Source: Robbsia sp. KACC 23696 | Lineage (GTDB): Bacteria > Pseudomonadota > Gammaproteobacteria > Burkholderiales > Burkholderiaceae | NCBI RefSeq assembly: GCF_039852015.1 | Contig: NZ_CP156626.1 | Location: 3,196,249-3,260,248 of the forward strand | Direction of reading: 5' to 3' | DNA: 64,000 bases | Made by a program: the position numbers and the translations under genes | Notes under the pieces: generated by a model | Seen by the model: only the letters and a program-made list of their open reading frames with translations | Databases searched by the model: none | What the model was told of the DNA's origin: nothing | Shown here: positions 27,607 through 36,652 of the stretch, piece after piece | How the letters are laid out: each line of letters starts with the position of its first letter | Numbering within the stretch: position 1 is the stretch's first letter

Positions 27607-28982
27607 CGGGCGCTCCGTGCATCGCGCCAACGCGCCTGCGCCAACCACAATGACGGGCCGAAGCGGGTAAGCGCGTGCATCGGAAAGGGCTTGGGCGCCT
27701 GCAACGGCACTGGCAAGGCGCGCGCATCGCCATCGTTCAGATAGGCGGCGAAGACGCGTCCGAGCGCCGTGGTCAGCGCAACGCCCCGGCCATTGCAGCC
27801 GATCGGCGCATACAGGCCCGGCGCCGACTGCCACAGGCGCGGCAGGAAATCACCGGTTCCCGCGATGACGCCACGCCACTGGAATTCGGCGCGAATCGCC
27901 GGCAATCCCGGCACTGCTTCGTTGAACTTGCCCGCGAAATATTCGGCCATGCGAGGGAGGGCACCAGCGGTCGGGAAGATCGACGCACCACCGCCCACCA
28001 GGCGGCCATCCCGACTCCAGCGCAGCGCGAACGGGCTGTTGCGCATATCGGCCATCGGCTGGTGCTGCGGCAGCAACGTCGCGCGGATCGCCTCCGGCAT
28101 CACCTGGCTCGCAATCTGGAAGCCGGCGAAGGGAAACAGACTGCGGGCCACGTCGCCACGCAATTGCCCGACCAATGCGTTCGTCGTCAACACGACACGG
28201 GCGGCACGGACGAACGCCGTCCGAGGGCTCGAATCGTCGGACCGCCTATCGCCGCCCTCCCCGACGGCGACGGAAAGCCGCCAGCCGCCACTGCCAGGCG
28301 CGCTACCCGCCTGCAAACGGTCCGCCTCGATCTGCGTGACGCGTCCTTGTCGCAACGTGACACCGGCGGCCTGCGCGGCACGCGCCAAGCCGCGCACATA
28401 GGCCAGCGGATTGATCTGTCCGCCGCTGGGCACCAACAAGGCCCCGCGATACGCGCCGAAGCCGAGTTGGGCGCGCGTCTGCGCCGCATCGAGCGCGACC
28501 AAGGGCTGACCCAGCGCATTGCCTTCCCGCACTTGCTTTTCGACGCTGCGCAGCGTCGCGTCGCTCGGTGCCGGCGCGAGGAAACCATTCTGTTCGGCGT
28601 CACAAGCGATGCCGAGCCGCTTGACGAGATCGAACACGCCGTCGCCGGCCTCGCCGACCAGACGCAATAGGCGCTGCGCGTAGTCGGCGCCGATCAGTCG
28701 CGTGACGGCTTCCTGTCCCAAGCTGCCTTTCAGGCGTGGAACGACGAATCCGGTATTGCGCCCCGATGCGCCAAAACCCACTTCATCGGCTTCCAGCAGC
28801 ACGACGCGCGCGCCCTGCTCCGCCAGATGCAGCGCCAGCGACAGTCCTAGGAATCCGGCGCCGACGACGGCGACATCGCAGGTCTCAGTGCCTTGCAGCG
28901 GTTGCGCCGGGACCGTCTCCGGGGTCAATGCCGACCAGAGCGATGCGGAAAATGTCTCGTGCATGGTGTGGCGGTTATTCAT
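27603..28982 (-). CDS. FAD-dependent amine/amino-acid oxidoreductase (DAO family)
   Basis: A 459-residue flavoprotein. The Rossmann motif VAVVGAGFLGLSLALHLAEQGARVVLLEAD is followed by FGASGRNTGFVVPRLKG. The C-terminal FAD contact is GCNGRGVALTTALGR. The architecture fits glycine oxidase, gamma-glutamylputrescine oxidase and sarcosine or N-methyl amino-acid oxidases. Start and stop overlap both neighbours by four bases (28979-28982 and 27603-27606), so it is in one coupled run with the FMN oxidoreductase and the GntR gene. It likely removes an amino or N-methyl group from the imported substrate. Confidence 0.82.
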   Translation of the reverse strand: MNNRHTMHETFSASLWSALTPETVPAQPLQGTETCDVAVVGAGFLGLSLALHLAEQGARVVLLEADEVGFGASGRNTGFVVPRLKGSLGQEAVTRLIGADYAQRLLRLVGEAGDGVFDLVKRLGIACDAEQNGFLAPAPSDATLRSVEKQVREGNALGQPLVALDAAQTRAQLGFGAYRGALLVPSGGQINPLAYVRGLARAAQAAGVTLRQGRVTQIEADRLQAGSAPGSGGWRLSVAVGEGGDRRSDDSSPRTAFVRAARVVLTTNALVGQLRGDVARSLFPFAGFQIASQVMPEAIRATLLPQHQPMADMRNSPFALRWSRDGRLVGGGASIFPTAGALPRMAEYFAGKFNEAVPGLPAIRAEFQWRGVIAGTGDFLPRLWQSAPGLYAPIGCNGRGVALTTALGRVFAAYLNDGDARALPVPLQAPKPFPMHALTRFGPSLWLAQARWRDARSAR

Positions 28983-31171
28983 CGTGCATTCACTCCCGCG
29001 ACATGCGGCGCCGATGCGCGCGTGACGGATGGACGATCGACCTCGACCTTCGCATCGGCACCCAGCGCCTGGCCGATCGTGAAGCCATCGAGGATCGCCG
29101 CTTCGACGTCGCGCGGCGTCACGCAGTTGCCGATGAAGTGCGTCGGCACGCCGGCGGCGGCGGCGACCGCCGCCAAGGCATGACGGGTCGGATCGGCGCG
29201 GCCCGGTGCCGCGATGACCACCGCCTCGAAGCCGTCGAGCCGGGCGCTCAGTCGGGTATAGCTATCTCGTGTCACAACGCCATCCGCATCGATGGCGCTG
29301 ATCTGCGTATGCGGCAAAATCGTCACGCCACGCGTCAGTGCCAGCCGGTGGAAGTGCACGTAGTTCTGCACCTCCATCTTCGCGCCGGCAAACGGCGCCT
29401 CGTTGACTAAAGTGACCTGGCAGCCGGCATCGGCGAGATGCACGGCCGTGGCAAAGCCCGGTTGCCGATCCAGCAGATCGATCACCAGCACGCGGGGGGC
29501 ACCCTGCCCCTCGGCACGCTCGCCGTTCAACAGGCGCGCTTCCAATGCGGCTGGCAGCGTGCGGGCCAGCACGGATTCGATACTGAGCACATGCGGCAGT
29601 TCCACGCCCGGCAACAGCGCGCGATCCGGCAAGGACGGCTGCGCGCCGGTGGCGACGACGATGGCATCGTCGGCACCAAAACCTTCCCGTTCGAGATAGG
29701 CTTGCAAGCCCTCGGGCGTCACGTCCGCGTCCAGTTGGACTTGCACGCCGGCCTGGGCCAGGCGTGTCGTGCGCTGCGCGACGAGGCGCAGCCATTCGCC
29801 GCGCGTGGCGGGCACGCTGGCCAGATGCAAGGCGCCGCCCAGACGCGTGGCGCGATCGAACAAGGTCACCCGGCAACCGCGCTCGGCCGCCGTCGCGGCC
29901 GCCTCCATGCCCGCAGGGCCGCCGCCGATGACGAGGACCTTGCGTGGCGACGCGGCGGCCGGTGACTGCGCTGTCGAAGCCGATCGCGTCGGCGCGATCT
30001 CGTTACGCACATGGCGCGAGCGCGTCGGATAGTCGATCTCCCGGCCCGTGCGGGGATTGCCGACACAGCTGATGTGGCGGCCGCGATGCAGCCGGCCCAG
30101 GCAGGCCTGCTCGCACGCCACGCAGGGCGTGATGTCGTCGAGCCGACCGTCCATTGCCTTGTTCGGCAACGCCGGATCGGCAATCAGCGCACGGCACATG
30201 CCGACGATATCGGCCTGCCCCGTTGCCAGCACTTGCTCCGCGCCCGCCGGTGTATGAATGCGCGTACCGTGAATGATCGGTACGCCGGCCACGCGTCGCA
30301 GCGCGGCGGCCACCTGCGCATACGGTGCCTCCGGCGAACCCATCGGCGGCTCGTGCAGCATATTGCTGACGAGATCGCCATCGGTCCCGGCGCTGACGTC
30401 GATGAAGTCCAATGCGCCCGCGGCCACCAGGATCGGGATGACCGCGGCTACATCGTCGACCGTCATCCCATCGTGAACCAGCTCGTCGCCGCTGATGCGG
30501 ATACCCAACGGCACGTCGGGCCCGATAGCGGCACGTACCGCTTGCAGGACTTCGGCGGGAAAGCGCGCACGGTTTTCCGGGCTGCCGCCATAGCCGTCGA
30601 GGCGATGATTGGTGCGTGGCGAGAGGAACTGCGCCAGCAGCAGGCCATGCCCGCAGTGGACCTCGATGCCGTCCATGCCGGCCTGCAGATTGCGACGCGC
30701 CGCGGCGGCATAGGCCTCGCATAACACCGCCATGTCGTCCTGCGTCATCGCATACGGCGTATCGCCGTATTTGCGCTCATACGTTTCCGAGGCGGACCAG
30801 ACCACGCCCGGGCGCGCCGACGTGGCGGATCCCATATGGCTCAGATAACCGAAGATCTTCGCACCATGGGCATGCACCGCAGCGGCAATCTCGGACAGTC
30901 CCGGAATGATGCTGTCGTCGTAATTGCAGAGCAGACCGGTGACGCCGGGCGACGACGGGTGAATCTGCTGCGAACCCAGCATGATCAAGCCGACCCCGCC
31001 TTGTGCCCGCGCCGCGTAGTAAGCGATCTGACGCGCATCGGGCTTGTTGTCGCGCCCCATGCCGGTACCATGGCCGGTCAGGCAGATTCGGTTGCGCAAC
31101 GTGACGCCGTTCAATGTAAACGGCGCGAACAACAAGGGAAAGGCGGCATGGGCCGATGCGGTATCAGTCAC
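28979..31171 (-). CDS. FMN/4Fe-4S/FAD oxidoreductase, second paralog
   Basis: A 730-residue protein with the same three-part architecture as the 23570 gene: FMN barrel with NRICLTGHGTGM and GMDGIEVHCGHG, cluster motif CVACEQACLG...ISC, and FAD/NAD module with VLVIGGGPAGMEAAATAA. The two share many identical blocks and are clearly paralogs. GTG 31171 is used as start, with AGAGGA upstream. It probably acts on a related N-methyl substrate, or the two act on successive methyl groups. No residue visible here distinguishes their specificities. Confidence 0.85.
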   Translation of the reverse strand: MTDTASAHAAFPLLFAPFTLNGVTLRNRICLTGHGTGMGRDNKPDARQIAYYAARAQGGVGLIMLGSQQIHPSSPGVTGLLCNYDDSIIPGLSEIAAAVHAHGAKIFGYLSHMGSATSARPGVVWSASETYERKYGDTPYAMTQDDMAVLCEAYAAAARRNLQAGMDGIEVHCGHGLLLAQFLSPRTNHRLDGYGGSPENRARFPAEVLQAVRAAIGPDVPLGIRISGDELVHDGMTVDDVAAVIPILVAAGALDFIDVSAGTDGDLVSNMLHEPPMGSPEAPYAQVAAALRRVAGVPIIHGTRIHTPAGAEQVLATGQADIVGMCRALIADPALPNKAMDGRLDDITPCVACEQACLGRLHRGRHISCVGNPRTGREIDYPTRSRHVRNEIAPTRSASTAQSPAAASPRKVLVIGGGPAGMEAAATAAERGCRVTLFDRATRLGGALHLASVPATRGEWLRLVAQRTTRLAQAGVQVQLDADVTPEGLQAYLEREGFGADDAIVVATGAQPSLPDRALLPGVELPHVLSIESVLARTLPAALEARLLNGERAEGQGAPRVLVIDLLDRQPGFATAVHLADAGCQVTLVNEAPFAGAKMEVQNYVHFHRLALTRGVTILPHTQISAIDADGVVTRDSYTRLSARLDGFEAVVIAAPGRADPTRHALAAVAAAAGVPTHFIGNCVTPRDVEAAILDGFTIGQALGADAKVEVDRPSVTRASAPHVAGVNAR

Positions 31172-31222
31172 GAAATTCCTCTTCTCAACGGTCCATCGCC
31201 GCAGCGACGGACCTCTAAAAAA

Positions 31223-31888
31223 TCACCGACGCTGCCGATGCCGCCGCAGGCGTCCTTCGACGACTTCCTGCAGCAAGGCGAGCAGGCCATTGACGACCAG
31301 ATACAGCACCGCCGCCACCGTCAGAAATTCGATCGAGTGATAGGTGGTCGAGATGTCGGCGTAGGTCTGCCCCGTCAGCTCGTTGACGGCCACCAGGCCG
31401 GCGATCGATGTCGACTTGACGATGATGATTGCACGCGACATATACGGCGGCAGCATGGCTGGCGCCGCCTGCGGCAGGATCACGCGACGCATCATCAGCC
31501 AGAACGGCATCCCCAATGCGCGGGCCGCCTGCCACTGCCCCATCGGTACCGCGGCAAAGCCGCCGCGTAGGTCCTCGCTGAGATAGGCGGTGCCGGCCAC
31601 GATCAGGCCGAACAGCGCGGCCTCGAACGGTGTCAACGACGGTCCGAACTGCGGCAATCCATAAAACACGAAATAGAGGATCAGCAGCACCGGCAATATC
31701 CGCACGAGATTGACGAAGCACGCCGCGGGCAGGCGCACCCAGGCCGGACCGGTACGACGCGCGACGGCGATCAGGATTGCTAACGGCGTACTGACGGCCA
31801 GCGTGATCGCCGACAGCAGCAAGGTCATCAGAAAGCTTTGCCAGAGCGCCGGCCAATAGCCGATCAGCAGGTGGAAATCGAAATGCAT
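31223..31888 (-). CDS. amino-acid ABC transporter permease (HisM/GlnP type)
   Basis: A 221-residue inner-membrane subunit with about five hydrophobic segments. The ATPase-contact loop is MGQWQAARALGMPFWLMMRRVILPQA. The ATG overlaps the stop of the upstream permease by one base (TGATG). It forms a pair with the 31888-32583 product and takes substrate from the adjacent binding protein (32590). Its ATPase is not encoded in this run. Confidence 0.87.
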   Translation of the reverse strand: MHFDFHLLIGYWPALWQSFLMTLLLSAITLAVSTPLAILIAVARRTGPAWVRLPAACFVNLVRILPVLLILYFVFYGLPQFGPSLTPFEAALFGLIVAGTAYLSEDLRGGFAAVPMGQWQAARALGMPFWLMMRRVILPQAAPAMLPPYMSRAIIIVKSTSIAGLVAVNELTGQTYADISTTYHSIEFLTVAAVLYLVVNGLLALLQEVVEGRLRRHRQRR

Positions 31889-32583
31889 CAGCGTGTCCCC
31901 AATCCGGTACCCCGCGCGGCATGTCCGACATTCCCGCCATGAAAGCGCTTGGCGGCGAAGGCCTGCAACAGCAACAACGCGATATCGATCACCGCATACA
32001 GCACGGCCACGACGCTGAGAATTTCGAAGGCGCGGCCGGTGCTCGATACCATCTGCTGCGCATTACCCATCAGCTCGGCCACCGAGATCGACGAGGCCAG
32101 CGCCGAGTTCTTCACGACTTCGGTGGCATGGCCGATATAGGAGGGCAGCGCGGCCGGCACAGCCTGCGGCAGGATGATGCGGGTAAAGCCGGCGAAGCGC
32201 GGAATGCCGAGGGCATCCATCGCTTCGTATTGGCCGTCCGACACGGCGACCAAGCCGGCACGCACGGCCTCGGCGAAGTAGAAGATCGTATAGAGGGACA
32301 TGCCCGCGACCGCGGCCGGGAACGCATCGATATTGATGCCGAGGCCCGGCAGCATGAAAAAGACCGCGAACAGAATGATCAGCGGCGGCACGCCGCGCAT
32401 GAAGGCACTCGCCGCACCGCACAGGAAGGACAAGCCGCGAAACCGACTCTCGCGCGCCAGGGCGACGAGGATCGACAGCGGCGTGCTGATCACGATCACG
32501 CTGACGACCAGTTCGACCGTCGTCAGCGCGCCTTTCAACAGGAAAGGCCAGACGGTGGCGATGATGCCGAAGTCGAGTGCCAT
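31888..32583 (-). CDS. amino-acid ABC transporter permease (HisQ/GlnP type)
   Basis: A 231-residue inner-membrane permease. The contact loop with the ATPase reads DGQYEAMDALGIPRFAGFTRIILPQA. Its start lies 7 bp from the stop of the binding-protein gene, and its stop overlaps the next permease start, so the three are one transcription unit. It makes the heterodimeric channel with the 31223 product. Confidence 0.87.
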   Translation of the reverse strand: MALDFGIIATVWPFLLKGALTTVELVVSVIVISTPLSILVALARESRFRGLSFLCGAASAFMRGVPPLIILFAVFFMLPGLGINIDAFPAAVAGMSLYTIFYFAEAVRAGLVAVSDGQYEAMDALGIPRFAGFTRIILPQAVPAALPSYIGHATEVVKNSALASSISVAELMGNAQQMVSSTGRAFEILSVVAVLYAVIDIALLLLQAFAAKRFHGGNVGHAARGTGLGTR

Positions 32584-32589
32584 CGTCGA

Positions 32590-33567
32590 TCAATAGCCGA
32601 TGGTGGACATCAACGTCACCGGCTTATCGGTGCCCGTGTACTGCTTCTCGATGGCCGCCAACGTGCCGTTGACGCGGTAGTTGGTGAGCAGCACATTGAC
32701 CGCTTGCGCCAGATCACCCTCGTTCTTGTTCACGCAGACGCTGGCCGGCTGCATATTGATGGCCGGCTCGACCATGCGCAGCTCGGCCTTGCGCGGCGAC
32801 GTGTCGATCAGGCGCTGCGCGGTGGACGCATCGGCGGCAAAGCCGTCGATTTGCTTGTTCAACACCGCCATCAGACCTTCCGGTCGGCCTGGCAGACCGA
32901 TGCCGTCTGTCGCGCCGATGGCCTTCTCCGCGGTGTCGAATTCCACCTCACCCTTTACGCCACCCAGCTTGCGCCCTTTCATCGTCGCCCAACTGGTGAT
33001 GCCGCTGTCCGCGCGTACCAGGAGCACGGTCCCGGCCACCGCGACCGGCCGCGTCAGCAAATAGTCGGCCGAGGTCAGTCGATCGGCATTCCAGCTGACG
33101 TTCTCGCCGGCCAGGTCGAAGCGGTTGGCCGCCAAGCCAGGCAACAAACCCGGCCAATCCAGTCGCACGAACTTGATCTTCAAACCGAGATCCGCCGCCA
33201 GCTTCTTGAACAAGGCGATGCGCGTGCCGTCGTATTCGCCGGCCGGCGTCGTATAGGACTTCGGCGGCGACTTCGCCGTGATGCCCACCGTCAACGTCCC
33301 GGCCTCGATCAAATGATGCAAGGGCCAGGGTGACGGCACCGGCACCGTCGCCGTACCCGGGATCGCCAGCGTTGCCGGATCGATCGGCGCACCCGGCATG
33401 CCCGGCGCGCCATCCGCCGCATGCGCCACCGGCATCAACGACATCGCGCCGAGCACTGCCGCACACGCGAGGCGCAAGCTTCCCGTGCGCGACAAAGCCA
33501 CTGCCGAGCCTCGGCCATTGCGCGTGGGGGCAGGCATACCGGAGAAAAAGCGTTGGAACAGCGTCAT
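32590..33567 (-). CDS. polar-amino-acid-type ABC transporter substrate-binding protein
   Basis: A 325-residue periplasmic protein with an export signal (hydrophobic LRLACAAVLGAMSLMPVAHA before ADGAPG). The mature domain opens PSPWPLHHLIEAGTLTVGITAKSPP. It is a paralog of the binding protein at 25678. ATG 33567 has an AGGT-containing ribosome site. The permease pair follows directly. A palindrome at 33699-33719 in the upstream gap may be an operator. Confidence 0.87.
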   Translation of the reverse strand: MTLFQRFFSGMPAPTRNGRGSAVALSRTGSLRLACAAVLGAMSLMPVAHAADGAPGMPGAPIDPATLAIPGTATVPVPSPWPLHHLIEAGTLTVGITAKSPPKSYTTPAGEYDGTRIALFKKLAADLGLKIKFVRLDWPGLLPGLAANRFDLAGENVSWNADRLTSADYLLTRPVAVAGTVLLVRADSGITSWATMKGRKLGGVKGEVEFDTAEKAIGATDGIGLPGRPEGLMAVLNKQIDGFAADASTAQRLIDTSPRKAELRMVEPAINMQPASVCVNKNEGDLAQAVNVLLTNYRVNGTLAAIEKQYTGTDKPVTLMSTIGY

Positions 33568-33698
33568 GAAACGAACCTCCCGTTGTGCCGCCAGCCCGTG
33601 CGGGTGGCGTGCCGATGGTGTGCCTGCGGAGGCCGATCCGCGAAGATGCAAAAAACCTCGGCACCGTCCGGTCGCTGCAGGTCGAACTGAAATTTCAC

Positions 33699-33719
33699 TG
33701 ATATCTTTCTAGGATATCA
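33699..33719. promoter_or_regulatory. palindromic candidate operator
   Basis: A perfect inverted repeat TGATATC-N7-GATATCA with CTAG in the centre, 132 bp upstream of the binding-protein start. A partial match with the same TGATAT-N4-CTAG spacing is found at 39183-39201 upstream of the ABC ATPase. It could be the site of the GntR regulator at 26812; this is a positional guess. Confidence 0.4.
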
Positions 33720-33847
33720 ATGATCATAACGACGCCAGAATCGGAAAAAAATAAATTTGTCGCGGCGTGGCGGATGCGCGGGAGCGCGGATGGGTCGAGG
33801 CGGGGAAAAGGTGCCGCGCGCCGATCGCAAGGATTGGCGCGGGGAGA

Positions 33848-35656
33848 TCAGCCTGCCGCGAGGATCATCGCGGCCGCACGTTCGCCGATCATCAAGGCGG
33901 GCGCGTGCAATGGCGCATTCGGGATCTGTGGCATCACCGATGTATCGGCGACGCGTAAGCCCGCCACGCCGTGCACGCGCAAGGTCGGATCGACGACGGA
34001 CTGGGCATCGCTACCGAAGGCGCAGGTACCGCATTGGTGATACGCGGTACCGGACTCGCTGCGGATCAAGGCGGCAAGTCGGGCACGTGCGGCGGCATCG
34101 CGATGCAGGACGCTCGCGAGATCCCGCGCGCCGAACAACGCCGTCAGCGCATCGGGCGCGCCGTCCGGTTGCCAGCGTTGCGCGATGGCGGGCTGGCGCA
34201 TCACCGTGTCGGCGACGGCCACGGCGTCACACATCACCGCGATATCGCGCGGATCGGAGAAGGCGCCGGTGCGAGTACGGGGAGCGGAAAACGGGTTGGC
34301 ATCGGCCAGCGACACGCTGCCCCGACTGAAAGGCTGACCCTGCTGCACCGCCAGCGTCAGGCCATGATCCCGGGGCAATACCCCCAAGCCGGTGGCATTG
34401 CCGGGCGGGAACAATACCGGGCTCATGACGATCTGCGCATCCGGTGCGGGTAACGACGGATCCGTGCGAATGAAGCCCGCCGCATTGAAAATACCTTCGC
34501 CGAACGCACCACCCCGCGCACCCAGATAGCGCCACCCTTGCGCCGCCGCTTCCATCGGATGCATCAAGTGTTTCAGCGACAGCGGTGCGCGAATCCGATA
34601 GCGCATCGGAAACGACGGATGGTTTTGCAGATTGCGCCCCACGCCGGGCAGATCCACTTGCACCGGCACACCGTGCGCCTGCAATTGCGCCGCCGGTCCA
34701 ATACCGGACAGCAGCAATAGATGGGGCGATTTGATCCCGCCCGCGCTGAGCACGACTTCGCGTCGTGCACGCAGCAACGCGGTCGCGCCCGACAGCGCGC
34801 CCCGCTCGATCTTGTACACCACGCCGACGGCGCGGCCGCCCTGGATCGCCACGCGCAAGACCTGCGCCGACGTGATCACATGCAGATTCGGCCGACGCAT
34901 CGCCGGCGTCAGATACGACGCCATCACCCCGCCCCGCTGTCCGCGGGCAATCGTGACATCGGTCAGACCGAAAACATCGACACCATCGGTATTGAGATCA
35001 TCGGTGCGCGTATAGCCGGCCTGCTGCGCCGCCAGTAAAAAATCGTCGACGAGCGCGCCGGCACGCGAGGTCGCGGGCCGCGAAGGGCGCACTTGCACGG
35101 GCCCGGCATCGCCGTGATAGGGACCCGCGCCGCGCGCATTCGATTCGGCATCCTTATAGGCTTTCAGGATCGTCTCGAAGGTCCAGGCAGCGCCTCCGGC
35201 ACGTTCCCAGGCAGCGTAATCGGCGCGATGCCCGCGGCCATAGACCAGGCCGTTGATCTGGCTCGAACCGCCCAGCAGACGCCCCTGCAACAAGGGCAGG
35301 GAGCGCCCGGAGACGCCGGCTTCCGCTTCCGTCGCATGCCGCCAATTGACGGCACTGGCGCGCGCGGCGAACGGGCTCATTGCCGGCACCTCGAATCGCG
35401 ACAGACCGGACAAGCGGGACGCGAGCGATGCCAGCAGCGGCACGGACGCCAACGCAGCAAGCGGCCGCGCCGGAACGCCGCCGCCCGGCCCCGCCTCCAG
35501 CAGCGCCACCGAACAGGAGGGATCCTCGCTCAGGCGCGCGGCCAGAACGCCGCCCGCCGCGCCGCCGCCGACGACGATGTAGTCGACTTCGAGCGGCAAT
35601 GCGGCGTCGCGGCCCGAGGACCGGTCCGCTCGCCGGTCAAACGCAGCGCGCGTCAC
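33848..35656 (-). CDS. GMC-family FAD oxidoreductase (choline/alcohol dehydrogenase type)
   Basis: A 602-residue flavoprotein. The ADP-binding motif is YIVVGGGAAGGVLAARLSEDP. The GMC signature regions are visible as GRLLGGSSQINGLVYGRGHRADYAAWE and AGGIKSPHLLLLSGIG. Near the C-terminus the catalytic His lies in SGTAYHQCGTCAFG, with a second conserved polar residue (Asn) in QIPNAPLHAPALMIGERAA. It would oxidise an alcohol such as choline or a hydroxylated amine. The GTG start at 35656 lies four bases after the stop of the binding-protein gene at 35661, so the two are coupled. Its substrate may be what that binding protein imports. Confidence 0.87.
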   Translation of the reverse strand: MTRAAFDRRADRSSGRDAALPLEVDYIVVGGGAAGGVLAARLSEDPSCSVALLEAGPGGGVPARPLAALASVPLLASLASRLSGLSRFEVPAMSPFAARASAVNWRHATEAEAGVSGRSLPLLQGRLLGGSSQINGLVYGRGHRADYAAWERAGGAAWTFETILKAYKDAESNARGAGPYHGDAGPVQVRPSRPATSRAGALVDDFLLAAQQAGYTRTDDLNTDGVDVFGLTDVTIARGQRGGVMASYLTPAMRRPNLHVITSAQVLRVAIQGGRAVGVVYKIERGALSGATALLRARREVVLSAGGIKSPHLLLLSGIGPAAQLQAHGVPVQVDLPGVGRNLQNHPSFPMRYRIRAPLSLKHLMHPMEAAAQGWRYLGARGGAFGEGIFNAAGFIRTDPSLPAPDAQIVMSPVLFPPGNATGLGVLPRDHGLTLAVQQGQPFSRGSVSLADANPFSAPRTRTGAFSDPRDIAVMCDAVAVADTVMRQPAIAQRWQPDGAPDALTALFGARDLASVLHRDAAARARLAALIRSESGTAYHQCGTCAFGSDAQSVVDPTLRVHGVAGLRVADTSVMPQIPNAPLHAPALMIGERAAAMILAAG

Positions 35657-35660
35657 CCGC

Positions 35661-36482
35661 TCAGTCCTTCACTTCGCTCCAGGGCAGGCTCTTGCCCACC
35701 CACTTGTCGGTGATCTTTTCCAAGCGACCATCGGCGCGGTACTTGGCGATCAAGGTATTGATCTGCTGCTGCAGCGCCGGTTCTTCCTTGCGGATCACGA
35801 CGGCCGACGTCGACACCTGCAGCGAATCGCCCAGCATCGCCAGCGGCCGATGCGCGGAATTGATCATATACGCCGGTGTCAGGTAATTGCCGACGAGCAG
35901 ATCGATACGTCCGTTCTGCAGGTCCAGCAGCAGCTCGGACCAGCCCGGATATTCGCGAATGTCGCTGAGGCAACCCGCCGGAAGCTTGGCCTGGGCGGCC
36001 TTGATTTCATTGGCGCCCTTGATCACGCCCACTTTTTTGCCGCACACGTCCTTCCAGCCATGGATACTGTTGTCGCTGGCGCGCTTCGCACCGGCCACGC
36101 CATTCACCACATACGGATCCGACAGCAGGAAGTCCGCGCTCTTGACCCGGTCGGGTGTGCGCCCGACCGACGAGATCACGATATCGAAGCGCCCGGCCTG
36201 AATGCCCGCCATCATCGTCGACCACCCCAGCGTGACGAACTTCACCTTCAGGCCGAGGTCCTTGCCGAGTTGCGTCGCCAGATCGATGTCGTAGCCGGCC
36301 AACTCGGCCTGATCGTTGTACATCGTTGCCGGCGGCGACGCGCCGGTGGTTCCCACGACCAAGGTGCCCGGCTCGAGCAGATTGGTTTTGTAATCGGCGG
36401 CATGGGCAGCCGTCGGCGCCACGGCACTGGCGAGCCCCAGGGCCGCGCTCAAGCAGGCAGCCATAAACGTGCGTTTCAACAT
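35661..36482 (-). CDS. polar-amino-acid-type ABC transporter substrate-binding protein
   Basis: A 273-residue periplasmic binding protein (family 3) with a standard signal peptide (MLKRTFMAACLSAALGLASA, cleaved near AAHAADYK). Typical blocks: TTGASPPATMYNDQAELAGYDIDLATQLGKDLGLKVKFV and GRFDIVISSVGRTPDR. It is the third binding protein of the island, more distant from those at 25678 and 32590. It is first in the minus-strand run and followed closely by the GMC enzyme. The divergent enolase-superfamily gene starts 170 bp away. Confidence 0.88.
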   Translation of the reverse strand: MLKRTFMAACLSAALGLASAVAPTAAHAADYKTNLLEPGTLVVGTTGASPPATMYNDQAELAGYDIDLATQLGKDLGLKVKFVTLGWSTMMAGIQAGRFDIVISSVGRTPDRVKSADFLLSDPYVVNGVAGAKRASDNSIHGWKDVCGKKVGVIKGANEIKAAQAKLPAGCLSDIREYPGWSELLLDLQNGRIDLLVGNYLTPAYMINSAHRPLAMLGDSLQVSTSAVVIRKEEPALQQQINTLIAKYRADGRLEKITDKWVGKSLPWSEVKD

Positions 36483-36652
36483 CCCGATATTCTCCGATGA
36501 CGCGATATGCCGCCGAGCCGATCAGCCCTGACGCACCCGAAACATACTACGAAATATTTTAGTTGGACAATCGAACAAAATTGCGCGGTATCATCATCTT
36601 CACGTAATGCGTCTGACGCGTCCACTTTCTTTCATATCGCTTGACGCCCCCC